Of a stretch of 64,000 nucleotides of DNA, positions 28,969 to 40,252 are shown piece by piece (within the stretch, counting starts at the first letter, position 1; every line of letters starts with the position of its first letter). The notes under the pieces are model-generated. The model was not told the origin of the DNA. It did no database searches and worked only from the letters and a program-made list of their open reading frames with translations. The DNA is from Labrys wisconsinensis (lineage in GTDB: Bacteria; Pseudomonadota; Alphaproteobacteria; Rhizobiales; Labraceae), in assembly GCF_030814995.1 (NCBI RefSeq), contig NZ_JAUSVX010000009.1:124001-188000 (forward strand), given 5' to 3'. The position numbers and the translations under genes are program-made.

Positions 28969-29110
28969 GGGGGAAACCTCGGTTGTTCAGCTGGGCATCC
29001 GGGCACCGCGACGATGCGGCCCCGGACGCCTCACGATTGCAGGACCGGCAGAGATGCGCGCCGGACGGCGGCTTCGATCCGCGAAAGTCTGCGCAGTCGG
29101 TCGGCCGGCT

Positions 29111-29728
29111 TCAATAGCCCGCGTCACGCGTGTCCGCAAGCCGCGCGGCATAGCGGGCCATGGTGTCGACCTCGATGTTGACGCGGTCGCCGGGCTGGGC
29201 CTGGCCCCAGGTGGTGACGGCCAGCGTGTGCGGGATCAGCGTCACGGAGAACGTGTCGCCGTCGACGCCGTTGACGGTGAGCGAGGTGCCGTCGAGCGCC
29301 ACCGATCCCTTCTCGGCGATGAAGCGGGCGAGCGGGCCCGGCGCGCGGAAGACGAAGCGCGCCGTGCCGTCGCGGTCCTCGCGCGAGACGATCTCGGCGA
29401 CGCCGTCGACATGGCCGGAGACGATGTGGCCGCCGAGCTCGTCGCCGATGCGCAGCGCCCGCTCCAGGTTGATGCGCCGGCCGGGCTGCCAATCGCCGAG
29501 GGTGGTGCGGTCGACGGTCTCGGACGAGGCGTCGACCGTGAACACCGTCGCGGTGTTGCCGCGCGCGGCGAGCGTCGTCACCGTCAGGCAGATGCCGGCA
29601 TTGGCGATCGAGGCGCCGATCGGGATGGAGTCGATGGGATAGCCGCAGGCGATGGCCAGGCGCTTGACCGTGCCGTGGTCCTCGATCGACACGACCTCGC
29701 CGACCTCGGTGATGATTCCGGTGAACAT
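29111..29728 (-). CDS. ribE: Riboflavin synthase (alpha chain)
   Basis: 205 residues of two lumazine-binding repeats. The N-terminal MFTGIITEVGEV and the segments GICLTV and GTSLTVNGVDGD are typical. Dismutates two dimethylribityllumazines to riboflavin. It follows ribD by two bases, so the pair is one transcription unit. Confidence 0.96.
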   Translation of the reverse strand: MFTGIITEVGEVVSIEDHGTVKRLAIACGYPIDSIPIGASIANAGICLTVTTLAARGNTATVFTVDASSETVDRTTLGDWQPGRRINLERALRIGDELGGHIVSGHVDGVAEIVSREDRDGTARFVFRAPGPLARFIAEKGSVALDGTSLTVNGVDGDTFSVTLIPHTLAVTTWGQAQPGDRVNIEVDTMARYAARLADTRDAGY

Positions 29729-29730
29729 GG

Positions 29731-30840
29731 CTAGCTCCTGCGCAGGATGGTCATGGTGTCGCGCCCCACGGCGCGCTTTTCAAGCCGCGGCAAGCGCGCC
29801 GCCAAGGCGGCGCGCGTTTCCGGCGAAAATCCGCAAAGCCCCTCGCCGATCGGCTCGGGCGCGGTGAAGAACAGGGCGACGTCGACGAGGTCGGCGGCGA
29901 TCAGGCTCCGCGCCAGGCGCGGCCCGCCCTCGACGAAGAGGCGCGTCACGCCGCGTGCGGCGAGCAGACGCAGGGCGGCGCCGAGGTCGAGGCCGCCGTC
30001 GCGGCGCGCCACCCGCATCACCTCGGCCCCGCGCCCGGCGAGCGCCATCTCGGCCTCGACCGACGCGTCCTCGGCGACGAACAGCCAGAGCGGCACGTCC
30101 CTGGCGCTCCGCACCAGCCGCGAGCCGAGCGGCAGGCTGAGGCCGGCGTCGAACACCAGCCTGACCGGCGAGGCGGCCTCCAGCCCCGGCAGGCGCACGG
30201 TCAGCAGGGGATCGTCGGCGAGCGCCGTGCCGATGCCGACGGCGATGACGTCGCTGAGCGCGCGCAGCATGTGCACCCGCCCGTTCGCCTCCGGCCCGGT
30301 GATGCGCACCGGCACCCCGCCCGGCCCGGCCACCCGGCCGTCGGCCGAGAGCGCCGTCTTCAGGATCACCGCCGGCCGGCCGCGGGTGACGCGGCAGATA
30401 TGGCCGAGATGAGCATCGCGCGCCGCGTCCTCGCAGACCCGCTCGGTGACGGCGAGGCCATAGGCGCGCAGCATGGCGAAGCCGCGCCCCGCAACGCGCG
30501 GATCGGGATCGCGGATCGCCCCGACGACGCGGGCGATGCCGGCGCGCGCCAGGGCGTCGGCGCAGGGTCCGGTGCGGCCGTAATGCGAGCAAGGCTCCAG
30601 CGTCACATAGGCGGTGGCCCCGCGCGCCCGCGCGCCGGCCTGCGCCAGGGCGTGGGTCTCGGCGTGCGGGCGTCCGCCCGGCTGGGTCCAGCCGCGCGCC
30701 ACCACGACCGGGCCGGCGCCCTCGTCGCGGACGATGACGCAGCCCACCGCCGGGTTCGGCCAGGTGTTGCCGAGCCCGCGCCGGCCGATCGCCAGCGCCA
30801 TCTGCATGAAGCGGACGTCCTGCGCGGGATCGGGGGTCAC
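29731..30840 (-). CDS. ribD: Bifunctional pyrimidine deaminase/reductase RibD
   Basis: 369 residues. N-terminal zinc deaminase domain (about 1-150) with HAETHAL and PCSHYGRTGPC, then a DHFR-like reductase domain (about 155-365). Performs the second and third steps of riboflavin synthesis. No FMN riboswitch was seen upstream; the region holds a palindromic repeat. Confidence 0.96.
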   Translation of the reverse strand: MTPDPAQDVRFMQMALAIGRRGLGNTWPNPAVGCVIVRDEGAGPVVVARGWTQPGGRPHAETHALAQAGARARGATAYVTLEPCSHYGRTGPCADALARAGIARVVGAIRDPDPRVAGRGFAMLRAYGLAVTERVCEDAARDAHLGHICRVTRGRPAVILKTALSADGRVAGPGGVPVRITGPEANGRVHMLRALSDVIAVGIGTALADDPLLTVRLPGLEAASPVRLVFDAGLSLPLGSRLVRSARDVPLWLFVAEDASVEAEMALAGRGAEVMRVARRDGGLDLGAALRLLAARGVTRLFVEGGPRLARSLIAADLVDVALFFTAPEPIGEGLCGFSPETRAALAARLPRLEKRAVGRDTMTILRRS

Positions 30841-30965
30841 GGGGTGAAAGCCTTCTCCACGAAGTGGGGAAGACGTCGACCGGAGGGGCGAGAGTCAACG
30901 CGAATCGCCGGCTCGATACGGTCGAGCAAGGCGCAACTGTTGTCGATGAGCGCGCGACGCGTGGG

Positions 30966-31074
30966 TCTTCCCTCCCCCTTGCGGGGAGGGATAAAGGGTG
31001 GGGGTCGTCGACGTAAGGCTCGCGCCATCCTGATGGACCCCCATCCCTTACCCTTCCCCGCAAGGGGGAAGGGA
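30966..31074. repeat. REP-like palindromic element between nrdR and ribD
   Basis: Two arms of about 39 bases, left from 30966 and right to 31074, are imperfect reverse complements (roughly 85% by eye), each itself with a small hairpin (CCCCCTTGCGGGG and CCCCGCAAGGGGG). The arm ends in GGTGGGGGTC / GACCCCCATCC. Elements of this look are scattered between genes in many Hyphomicrobiales genomes. Confidence 0.75.
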
Positions 31075-31134
31075 GTGGCCGGCGTCGCGTTTGAAGCGGT
31101 TATATCCCGACAGCGCCTGAGGCTGGCCACAGCC

Positions 31135-31614
31135 TCACTCATCCAGCGAGGCGTCCTTGGCCTCTTCGGTCGACAATTCGCCCAGGAACGCCTCAAAATC
31201 CTTCGCCTCGCGGAAATTGCGATACACCGACGCGAAGCGCACATAGGCGATGTCGTCGAGGTTTTTGAGGCCCTCCATCACCAATTCGCCGATCTGCTCG
31301 GAGGTGACCTCGTTCTCGCCGAGGCTCTCGATCTGCCGCACCAGGCCGTTGACCAGCCGCTCGATGCGCTCCTCCGGCACCGGGCGCTTGCGCAGGGCGA
31401 TCTCGACCGAGCGCTGCAGCTTGTCGCGGTCGAACGGCACCTTGCGTCCGGAGCGCTTGGCCACGGTGAGTTCGCGCAGCTGCACCCGCTCGAAGGTGGT
31501 GAAGCGCCCGCCGCAGTCCGGGCAGACCCGGCGGCGGCGGATCGAGGTCGCATCCTCGGTCGGGCGGCTGTCCTTGACCTGCGTCTCCAGGCCGCCGCAA
31601 TAGGGACATTTCAT
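31135..31614 (-). CDS. nrdR: Transcriptional repressor NrdR
   Basis: 159 residues. Zinc ribbon with CPYCGG and [12 protein letters not shown], followed by the ATP-cone domain (about 49-139). NrdR represses ribonucleotide reductase genes according to ATP/dATP. The ATG at 31614 starts MKCPYCGG as in all relatives; the frame extends to 31677 but without family sequence. It is the second gene of the glyA-nrdR-ribD block. Confidence 0.97.
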   Translation of the reverse strand: MKCPYCGGLETQVKDSRPTEDATSIRRRRVCPDCGGRFTTFERVQLRELTVAKRSGRKVPFDRDKLQRSVEIALRKRPVPEERIERLVNGLVRQIESLGENEVTSEQIGELVMEGLKNLDDIAYVRFASVYRNFREAKDFEAFLGELSTEEAKDASLDE

Positions 31615-31713
31615 GCCGCGCTCTTCCGTCCGTTCGCCCGGCGCCGGTGACGCCGGGCGGTCAGCAGGCGGCGGCAATGCCGCCGCGCCGGAGAGTTACG
31701 GGCTTTGCGCGCC

Positions 31714-33006
31714 TCAGTAAATCGGAAAGCGCGCGGTCAGCCGGTTGACCTTGGCGCGCACGACCTCCTCGACCGCGCCGTTGCCGTCCGGGCCGTTCCT
31801 GGCCAGGCCCTCGAGCGCCTCGGTGATGAGGTCGCCGACCTCGCGGAACTCGGCGACGCCGAAGCCGCGCGAGGTCGCGGCCGGCGAGCCCAGGCGCACG
31901 CCCGAGGTCACCATCGGCTTCTGCGGGTCGTAGGGGATGCCGTTCTTGTTGCAGGTGATGTGGGCGCGCTCCAGCGCCTTCTCGGCGATGTTGCCGGTGA
32001 GGCCCTTCGGCCTGAGGTCGACCAGCATCAGGTGGTTGTCGGTGCCGCCGGTGACGATGTCGAAGCCGTTCGACTTGAGGTTGGCCGCCAGCGCCTTGGC
32101 GTTCTCCACCACCTGGGCGGCGTAGTGCTTGAACTCGGGGCGCAGCGCCTCGCCGAAGGCCACGGCCTTGGCGGCGATCACGTGCATCAGCGGGCCGCCC
32201 TGCAGGCCGGGGAACACCGCCGAGTTGATCTTCTTGGCGAGGTCCTCGTCATTGGTGAGGATCAGGCCGCCGCGCGGGCCGCGCAGGGTCTTGTGGGTGG
32301 TCGAGGTCGCGACATGCGCGTGCGGGAACGGCGAGGGATGGGCGCCGCCCGCCACCAGGCCGGCGAAATGCGCCATGTCGACGACGAAATAGGCGCCGAC
32401 CGCGTCGCAGATCTGCCGGAAGCGGGCGAAGTCCCAGTGCCGGGCATAGCCCGAGCCGCCGGCGATGATGATCTTCGGCTTGTGCTCGTGGGCGAGGCGC
32501 TCGACCTCGTCCATGTCGACGCGCTGGTCGTCGGGCCGGACATTGTAGGGCACGACGTTGAACCAGCGGCCCGACATGTTGACGGCCGAGCCGTGGGTCA
32601 GATGGCCGCCGGCATTGAGGTTGAGCCCCATGAAGGTCTCGCCGGGCTTCATCAGCGCCAGGAACACGCCCTGATTGGCCTGGCTGCCGGAATTGGGCTG
32701 CACATTGGCGAACTTGCAGTCGAACAGCTTGCAGACCCGCTCGATCGCCAGCTTCTCGGCGATGTCGACGAACTCGCAGCCGCCGTAATAGCGCTTGCCG
32801 GGATACCCTTCCGCATATTTGTTGGTCATGATCGAGCCCTGCGCCTCCAGGACGGCGCCGGAGACGATGTTCTCCGAGGCGATCAGCTCGATATGGTCGC
32901 GCAGCCGCCCGAGCTCGAGGTCGATCGCCTTGGCGATCTCCGGGTCGGCGGCGCTGAGCGGCGCGGCGAAGAAGCTGTTGGACAGGGCGGCGGTGGCGCT
33001 GGACAT
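31714..33006 (-). CDS. glyA: Serine hydroxymethyltransferase
   Basis: 430 residues. Makes glycine and methylene-tetrahydrofolate from serine, with PLP on the Lys of [11 protein letters not shown] (about residue 239). [17 protein letters not shown] and [12 protein letters not shown] near the N-terminus are the family blocks. The ATG at 33006 (MSSATAA) is preferred over an upstream frame to 33153. It heads a probable operon with nrdR and ribD. Confidence 0.97.
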   Translation of the reverse strand: MSSATAALSNSFFAAPLSAADPEIAKAIDLELGRLRDHIELIASENIVSGAVLEAQGSIMTNKYAEGYPGKRYYGGCEFVDIAEKLAIERVCKLFDCKFANVQPNSGSQANQGVFLALMKPGETFMGLNLNAGGHLTHGSAVNMSGRWFNVVPYNVRPDDQRVDMDEVERLAHEHKPKIIIAGGSGYARHWDFARFRQICDAVGAYFVVDMAHFAGLVAGGAHPSPFPHAHVATSTTHKTLRGPRGGLILTNDEDLAKKINSAVFPGLQGGPLMHVIAAKAVAFGEALRPEFKHYAAQVVENAKALAANLKSNGFDIVTGGTDNHLMLVDLRPKGLTGNIAEKALERAHITCNKNGIPYDPQKPMVTSGVRLGSPAATSRGFGVAEFREVGDLITEALEGLARNGPDGNGAVEEVVRAKVNRLTARFPIY

Positions 33007-33193
33007 GGGCGGGAAGGGCCTCTGGGGACGGAGCCGCTGACAGGCACGGCAGGGCCTCCTCCCCATGACGAGGCCGCGTGCGAGAACCGAGCCGGCGGAT
33101 AGCACGCCCCGCACCGCCGCGGAAGATGCACAACGTCGCGCCCCACCCTGCATAAGGCGCTGGATCGTCGGACAAATTCCGTCGGGCCCAGCA

Positions 33194-33218
33194 AAAAGCC
33201 CGCCAGCGGCGGGCTTTT
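33194..33218 (-). terminator. Rho-independent terminator after the L,D-transpeptidase gene
   Basis: AAAAGCCCGCC, loop AGC, GGCGGGCTTTT: an 11-bp perfect stem with A/T tails on both sides, 26 bases past the stop of the minus-strand L,D-transpeptidase gene. It separates that gene from glyA and could act in both directions. Confidence 0.9.
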
Positions 33219-33244
33219 CCGAACGAGAGGCCGAGGGCCGGAGC

Positions 33245-34492
33245 TCAGCCCTCGTCTTCCTTGGTCACGACCGACAGCGACTGGTAGCCGTCCTTGTCGT
33301 AGACGTCGTCGCGGAACTGCACCATGCCCTCGGGCGTCGCCCAGGCGGTGATGTAGGTCCAGTAGACCGGCAGCTTGGCCACCGGCTGGGCGTCCTGGCG
33401 GGCGCCGGAGCGGATGACCTCGTCGATCTTGTCGCGGGTATAGGGCGTGCCCTGCAGGATCCAGGCGCAGAGGTCGCGCACGTTCTGCACGCGAGCGCAA
33501 CCCGACGAATCGAAGCGGTACTCGGAGCCGAACACCGACTTGTACGGGGTGTCGTGCATGTACACGCCGTACTGGTTGGCGATGTTGATGCGCACCGTGC
33601 CGAGCGAATTGCCGAAGCCCGGATCCTGGGTGAAGCGCATCCGCGTGGCGTCGTCGCTGTTCCAGTTGACCTGGTCGGCCTGGATCTCCTGCCCCTGCGG
33701 ATTGTAGATGCGGATATGGTGGTCGGCCAGGTAGGTCGGCTCCTCCTGCATCTTCGGGATCAGGTCCTTCTTGATGATCGAGACCGGCACCGTCCAGAAC
33801 GGGTTGAAGTTGATGTTCTGCACGAAGGTCGACATGACCGGCGACTGGCGGTCCGGCTTGCCGATCACCGTGTTGTGGCGGGATTCGACCACGCCGTTGT
33901 TCACCGCTTCCAGCTCGGTCGCCGGAATGTTCATCATGACGTAGCGGGCGCCGAGATTGCCGCCCATGGCGCGCAGCCGCACCAGATTGAGGTCGAGCTG
34001 CTTCTGGCGCACGTCGACGGGGATGGCCATGGCGGCGCGCGACGTCGGGCCGATGACGCCGCTGGCCAGGATGCCGTGGCGGGCCTGGAAGCGGCGGACC
34101 GCGCCGTCGACATAGCTGTCGAAGATGTCGGAGCCGGCGAGCGAGGGCGCGAGGTCGCCGGTGACGATCAGGCGCTGGCGCAGCGAGACCACGTCGGGCG
34201 AGCGCGTGCCGAGCTTGAGGCGGCCGTTGCCGGACACCGGCTGCCAGCCGCCCTGGGCGGCGATCTGCGCATATTGCTGGATCGCGTTCTCGGTCGCCTG
34301 CACGGTGTAGGGCGAGAAGGTCGGCGAGGCGCTCTTGGCGATGGAGATCGACCGCGCGCCGCTGTCGTAGCGCTCGCGCATCTCCATCTGGCCGAGCACC
34401 ACTTCCTGCGCCGACGCACCGCGCGCCAGCACCGTGGCCGCGGCGCCCGCGGCCAGGCCGGTCAAGAGAGAGCGGCGAGAAATATCGGACAT
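33245..34492 (-). CDS. L,D-transpeptidase with Tat-like signal and peptidoglycan-binding domain
   Basis: 415 residues. N-terminal twin-arginine-type signal ([15 protein letters not shown]). A peptidoglycan-binding PGBD1-like domain lies at about 125-180 and the YkuD catalytic domain at about 205-345 with [10 protein letters not shown] and [10 protein letters not shown], catalytic Cys at about 332. It forms 3-3 cross-links or attaches proteins to peptidoglycan. It is the probable ldtP of this genome, since ldtR lies 1.6 kb away. The start at 34492 puts the RR pair at residues 6-7; an upstream frame to 34636 lacks this. Confidence 0.92.
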   Translation of the reverse strand: MSDISRRSLLTGLAAGAAATVLARGASAQEVVLGQMEMRERYDSGARSISIAKSASPTFSPYTVQATENAIQQYAQIAAQGGWQPVSGNGRLKLGTRSPDVVSLRQRLIVTGDLAPSLAGSDIFDSYVDGAVRRFQARHGILASGVIGPTSRAAMAIPVDVRQKQLDLNLVRLRAMGGNLGARYVMMNIPATELEAVNNGVVESRHNTVIGKPDRQSPVMSTFVQNINFNPFWTVPVSIIKKDLIPKMQEEPTYLADHHIRIYNPQGQEIQADQVNWNSDDATRMRFTQDPGFGNSLGTVRINIANQYGVYMHDTPYKSVFGSEYRFDSSGCARVQNVRDLCAWILQGTPYTRDKIDEVIRSGARQDAQPVAKLPVYWTYITAWATPEGMVQFRDDVYDKDGYQSLSVVTKEDEG

Positions 34493-34861
34493 TGTCGGTC
34501 GGTCCCTGCGGTCGTTCGCGAAAGATCGGGACCGGCTCGACCGTCCCGCGCGATACTGTCGGCGTCGCTGCCGAGTACCATGCGCAGGGTTAACGAACAA
34601 CGATCGAAGGTCCCTGTGCCCCAGCGCTCGCAGCATTGTGACCGCAGCGCAACCGGCACTTGGAAGATCGCGGCAGATCGCGGCGAAAACTGGACGAGGG
34701 CCCGTGGCGCCAGCGGTTTTGCCGGGACTGGCCCACGCCGCGGGCGAGCGTTGCCGAACTGCAACGCTTCCGCTCCGCGGGACGGCCGGGGCCGCGAACG
34801 GTGCTTATGCCCGGCCGGCCGGCGATGGTAGGATCAGGCCGTCCACATCCCCGGGAGACCG
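34493..34861. other. Gene-free region upstream of the L,D-transpeptidase gene
   Basis: 369 bases between two divergent genes. Contains the L,D-transpeptidase promoter region (GGTTAACGAACAAC at 34586-34599 is the only AT-rich patch). No convincing small gene or known RNA was seen. Confidence 0.4.
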
Positions 34862-35446
34862 ATGCAGCCGCACGCCACCGACCTCTTCCTGCATATCCGC
34901 GTGGTGATGGGCATCGTCCTCGGCATGGGCATGACACGTCTGCTCACCGGCCTCGCCCGCTTCGTCCAGCATCCCGGCACGCAGAAGATCTACCCGGTGC
35001 ACCTGGGCTGGGCGGCCTCGATGCTGCTCACCCTGATCCATTTCTGGTGGTGGGAATTTGCGCTGAGGCAGATCGAATACTGGAGCTTCCTGATCTACTT
35101 CTTCCTGATCGGCTACACGATCCTGCTCTATCTCTTGTGCACCCTGCTCTTCCCCGACAACCTGGCCGAGTACAGCGGCTACGAGGACTTCTTCCTGTCG
35201 CGGCGCAAATGGTTCTTCTCGATCCTGGCGTTGACCTTCGTGTGCGACTTCATCGACACGCTGCTGAAGGGGCAGGCGCATGTCGCGCTGTTCGGCTCGG
35301 AATATCTGGTGCGGCTGCCGGCCTATCTCGTCCTGTGCGCCGTGGCGATCTGGACGGCCAACCGGCGCTTCCACGTCGCCTTCGTCGCGGCCAGCCTGAT
35401 CTATCAGCTGAGCTGGATCTTCCGGCTGTTCAACACGGTGACGTGA
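34862..35446 (+). CDS. Small integral membrane protein, unknown function
   Basis: 194 residues, about five membrane helices (residues about 10-32, 45-70, 74-95, 115-135, 150-185). GGGAGA lies 4-9 bases before the ATG. No family could be named. Aromatic-rich segments (HFWWWEF, YWSFLIYFFLIGY) are unlike a transporter motif. It lies between the L,D-transpeptidase gene and ldtR on the opposite strand, with no operon partner. Confidence 0.7.
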   Translation: MQPHATDLFLHIRVVMGIVLGMGMTRLLTGLARFVQHPGTQKIYPVHLGWAASMLLTLIHFWWWEFALRQIEYWSFLIYFFLIGYTILLYLLCTLLFPDNLAEYSGYEDFFLSRRKWFFSILALTFVCDFIDTLLKGQAHVALFGSEYLVRLPAYLVLCAVAIWTANRRFHVAFVAASLIYQLSWIFRLFNTVT

Positions 35447-35497
35447 TCGCGCCGGGCCGCCGGCGTACAGGGCGGCGGCGGCGAGGCGCCGCCGGGG

Positions 35498-35950
35498 TCA
35501 GCGCCGGGGCGGCCGACGCGAGCCGGCGGCGCCGGCGCGCAGCTGCCGCCGGGCCCGCCCGCGCAGCACCAGGCCGATCAGCAGGAAGGGCAGGCCGAGG
35601 GCGACGGCGAGCGCCGTCGGGAACCAGCGGCCGACGAGGCCGTCCACCACCGCGTTCGTCGGCGTCGCCGGGTCGTAGGCGACGTCGACCGCATCGCCGT
35701 CCTTCCAGAAGGAGCTGCGGGCGATGTTGGTGAAGCGGATGACCTCGCCGTTCGGCGTCATGAACTGGATCACCGGCCGGGGCACGGCCGCGACGGCGAC
35801 GGTTCCGATGGCGCTCGCGGTGCGCCCGCTGCGCGTCTCGTTCACGGCGAAGGCGGCCGCGGCCGCCAGGCCCGTGAGCCCCAGCACCAGGAAGACCATT
35901 CCGACGATCAGGAGGCCCATGGGGCCTCGCCTGACGATGCCCCACACCAT
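35498..35950 (-). CDS. DUF3592-like membrane protein
   Basis: 150 residues with one N-terminal and one C-terminal helix. The central part VIQFMTPNGEVIRFTN, GDAVDVAYDPATPTNAVVDG matches the DUF3592 beta domain (extracytoplasmic). The C-terminal 20 residues are Arg-rich. Function unknown. Two GTG/ATG alternatives near the start exist; the ATG at 35950 gives a natural first helix. Confidence 0.75.
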   Translation of the reverse strand: MVWGIVRRGPMGLLIVGMVFLVLGLTGLAAAAAFAVNETRSGRTASAIGTVAVAAVPRPVIQFMTPNGEVIRFTNIARSSFWKDGDAVDVAYDPATPTNAVVDGLVGRWFPTALAVALGLPFLLIGLVLRGRARRQLRAGAAGSRRPPRR

Positions 35951-36108
35951 GAGCCCTCCTCGCGCTGCCGCGTCCGGCCGGGCTTATAGGCGCTCGCACC
36001 GGCCGACGGAAGCACCGAGGCCGCCGAAGCCCGGACGCGCCAGCGCAGGCTTTCCGAGCCCGCCGCCGGGCTTGGAAAGCCTGCAGACCTCAGCGCCTGC
36101 GCGCAAGC

Positions 36109-36621
36109 TCAGAGCCGGTAGCGGATCTGGTCGGTCCAGAAGCGCTCGAGGCGGACCAGGGCCGTGTTCATGCGCCGGAAGTCTTCCGAGCCGACGCCGC
36201 CGACCGTCTCGATCGACAGGATGTGCTTGTCGTAGAGGTCCTGGATGATCTTGTGGACCTCGGCGCCCTTGTCGGTCAGGCTGATGCGCACCGAGCGGCG
36301 GTCCATGCGCGAGCGGGCATGGTGCAGGAAGCCCATCTCGACGAGCTTCTTGAGGTTGTAGGAGACGTTCGAGCCGAGATAATAGCCGCGGGTGCGCAGC
36401 TCGCCGGCGGTCAGCTCGCTGTCGCCGATATTGTAGAGCAGCAGCGCCTGCACGGCGTTGATGTCCGAGCGGCTGCGCCGGTCGAATTCGTCCTTGATGA
36501 CGTCGAGCAGCCGGCGATGGAGGCGCTCGACCAGATGCAGTGACTCCAAGTAGAGAGGCCGAACCTCGCCCATCTTGGCCTGTCGATCCGGCTGCTCCGC
36601 AACCTTCTTCACTGTGTTCAT
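36109..36621 (-). CDS. ldtR: MarR family regulator of the LdtR type
   Basis: 170 residues. Strongly rhizobial sequence: YLESLHLVERLHRRLLDVIKDEF, SVQALLLYNIGD-like AVQALLLYNIGDSELTAG, GYYLGSNVSYNLKKLVEMGF (recognition helix) and ERFWTDQIRYRL. This matches LdtR, known in Liberibacter and Sinorhizobium to control an L,D-transpeptidase gene and osmotic tolerance. The L,D-transpeptidase gene and the DUF6163 gene lie on both sides. Upstream is a long AT-rich stretch that should hold its promoter and operator. Confidence 0.88.
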   Translation of the reverse strand: MNTVKKVAEQPDRQAKMGEVRPLYLESLHLVERLHRRLLDVIKDEFDRRSRSDINAVQALLLYNIGDSELTAGELRTRGYYLGSNVSYNLKKLVEMGFLHHARSRMDRRSVRISLTDKGAEVHKIIQDLYDKHILSIETVGGVGSEDFRRMNTALVRLERFWTDQIRYRL

Positions 36622-37220
36622 GTCTAACGCCCTTGTTACTCTTTAGTGTTCGCGGCCCTGTTTCCGCGTCACGATGGAAGGATCATATCGACATGTTATA
36701 AAAGGCGGCTTAAATCTCAAGATGAACATATGGTATATTTTTCAAGGTGAATCAGAAGTACCCGCAAGGTTTGATTCAGCTTAACGAAAATCGGCAAGAT
36801 TGATTCAACTGCGTGGCATCGCCGGCCCGGCGGGCGGCGGACGAGCCCGGGAAACCGCCGTGCTGCCAAGGAGATGGCGGCAGGCCGGGTGCGAGGCGGA
36901 CCGTTCCGCCGGACGGCACGGCATGGCGTCCCCTGTCGCCGGCGCGTGGGATCGAGAGCCGTCCGCCGCGGCCGCGGGCGCCCCCCGTCGGGAACGCCGG
37001 CGGCGGGCCGGCAGGCCCGATACCCGAAAAAGTGGTTTATGCCGGGCACCGTCGGCCCCGGCCTGCCAGCCAGGATTTTTCGGGTCGGTTCACGACTTCA
37101 ATCCGAAAATTCTGCTAAAACTTTGAGATAATTCACAATTCCAAAGTCTAAGCAGGGTCGGAAGACCCTGCCCCGGTCCAAAGCGTAAGCGGGGTCGGGA
37201 GACCCTGCTCCGGCCCGGGC
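36622..37220. other. Long intergenic region upstream of ldtR
   Basis: 599 bases without a credible gene. 36640-36795 is clearly AT-rich (TTATAAAAGG, ATATGGTATATTTTTC), a likely regulated promoter for ldtR. An inverted repeat ACCCGAAAAA (37022-37031) / TTTTTCGGGT (37076-37085) and two tandem hairpins (37152-37208) follow. Confidence 0.5.
37152..37208. repeat. Two tandem hairpins downstream of the DUF6163 gene
   Basis: GCAGGGTC-GGAA-GACCCTGC (37152-37171) and GCGGGGTC-GGGA-GACCCTGC (37189-37208) are near copies 37 bases apart, each with an 8-bp stem and a tetraloop, and are joined by CCCGGTCC-like sequence. They lie 13 bases past the stop of the minus-strand DUF6163 gene and may act as a double terminator; there is no T-run. 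Confidence 0.7.
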
Positions 37221-38895
<1,675 letters not shown>

Positions 38896-38948
38896 GGGAG
38901 GCAGGAGGCCGCCCGGCGCTGCGTCGTGCCGCGCCGGGATGGTGCGCG

Positions 38949-39461
38949 TCAGCGTCCGGCGAGAGCGCGTCCGATCCTGGCGATCGCGGCATCGAGGGAC
39001 ACGCGCCCCGGCCCCCAGGCCATGATGCCGAGCGCCATCGCGGCCCAGGTGAGATGGATCGGCCAGCCCTCCGGCACGGTCAGCTCGACGATGGCGGTCA
39101 TGACCAGCAGCCCGAGGGCGGCGAAGCGGGTGGCGAGGCCGAGGACCAGCAGCACGGGAAAGACGATCTCCGCCGACCCCGACAGGAAGGCCATGACGGC
39201 CGGCGCCGGGAACGGATAGGGCCCGCCGGGCAGGTGCAGCTGGAACTCGTCGCTGAAGAGATAGATCGCCGTATCGTTCAGCTGCAGGAAGCCGGCCCAT
39301 TTGAGGGTTCCCGATTTCCAGAACGGAACGGCCAGCGCGACGCGCAGGACGAGCTGCACGAGGGATGGCTGGGCGATCCCGCGGATGATCCCGATCGCCC
39401 GTTCCAGGACTTCGGCGGTCCGCCCGGCGACGGTTCCCCCGTTCGCGGTCATCATCATCAT
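38949..39461 (-). CDS. DoxX family membrane protein, bufferin operon
   Basis: 170 residues, four helices, with the DoxX pattern (FWKSGTLKWAGF..., SAEIVFPVLLVLGLATRFAALGL). It starts MMMM; GGAGA lies 7 bases upstream. The start overlaps the DUF2063 gene by four bases, and it closes the bufferin operon as it does in many relatives. A role in membrane redox or metal homeostasis is likely but unproven. Confidence 0.9.
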   Translation of the reverse strand: MMMMTANGGTVAGRTAEVLERAIGIIRGIAQPSLVQLVLRVALAVPFWKSGTLKWAGFLQLNDTAIYLFSDEFQLHLPGGPYPFPAPAVMAFLSGSAEIVFPVLLVLGLATRFAALGLLVMTAIVELTVPEGWPIHLTWAAMALGIMAWGPGRVSLDAAIARIGRALAGR

Positions 39462-40252
39462 GACGGTTCTCCAATGCGGATCGCGGTCAAGGCTCCGGCC
39501 TCGATCATGCCGGCCAGGTTGAGCGGCAGGTCGAAGCCGGCATGCAGCGCCTGGACGGCTGCGACCGCCGCGCCGAGCGGCTCGCCCTCGGCGAGCCGGG
39601 TCAGGAAGGCGGCGCCCCCGAGGGGCAGCCGGCGCACGACGACGTCGGCGTCCGGTCTGGTGACCAGCGCATCCTCGGCCTCGGCGGCCTCGATCCGGCC
39701 GACGGGGTCCATGGTGCGGTTGGCCGCGAAGATGGTCGCGGCGGCGTAGCGCGACCGGACGATCCGCGTTGCCGGATGCGGCGTGAAGGCCAGATCGGCC
39801 AGCCGCTCCGGCGGCACGCCGGCGAGCGCGCCTGGCGAAAGCGGCTCGGCGTCCGCCGCATGATAGGCGTCGAGCCATGCCCGCTCGACGCGGGCCGTAT
39901 CGGCCAGCCAGGGCATGGCCTGCGCGTGCTCGTATCGCTCGATGAAGGCGGGGAAGGCGCGGCCATACTCGAACAGGAGCGGGGAGCTCGGCGGGGTCTC
40001 GCGCACATGGAAGCGCGCCATCGCGCGGAAGAACGTTTCGCCGGTGATGCGCCGCACGGCGGGATAGATGGCCGCCAGGGCATCGACGAGGCTGACCGTG
40101 ACGTTGTTGCGGTAGACGTTGTAGCGCCTGACCGCCGCCTTGCCGTTCGGACCGGCGACGAGCGAGGGCGTTCCCCGGGCGGGATCGGCCAGGGCCGACG
40201 AGAATTCCGCCGCATAGGCCGCGTGACCGCGCCCGGCATGATCAGGCAGCAT
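39458..40252 (-). CDS. bufC: DUF2063 protein, bufferin maturation partner BufC
   Basis: 264 residues. N-terminal DUF2063 region ([39 protein letters not shown]) and a C-terminal winged-helix-like part. In RiPP systems this protein partners the DUF692 MNIO enzyme by presenting the precursor. It overlaps bufB by eleven bases and the DoxX gene by four. Confidence 0.92.
   Translation of the reverse strand: MLPDHAGRGHAAYAAEFSSALADPARGTPSLVAGPNGKAAVRRYNVYRNNVTVSLVDALAAIYPAVRRITGETFFRAMARFHVRETPPSSPLLFEYGRAFPAFIERYEHAQAMPWLADTARVERAWLDAYHAADAEPLSPGALAGVPPERLADLAFTPHPATRIVRSRYAAATIFAANRTMDPVGRIEAAEAEDALVTRPDADVVVRRLPLGGAAFLTRLAEGEPLGAAVAAVQALHAGFDLPLNLAGMIEAGALTAIRIGEPS

Noticed and set aside
28969-29110. 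FMN riboswitch before ribH/ribE
   Set aside because: The conserved RFN sequence blocks were looked for before ribD, ribE and ribH and not seen.
37152-37208. Tandem hairpins considered as a CRISPR fragment
   Set aside because: Only two units, each internally palindromic with a 17-base gap, and no cas genes.
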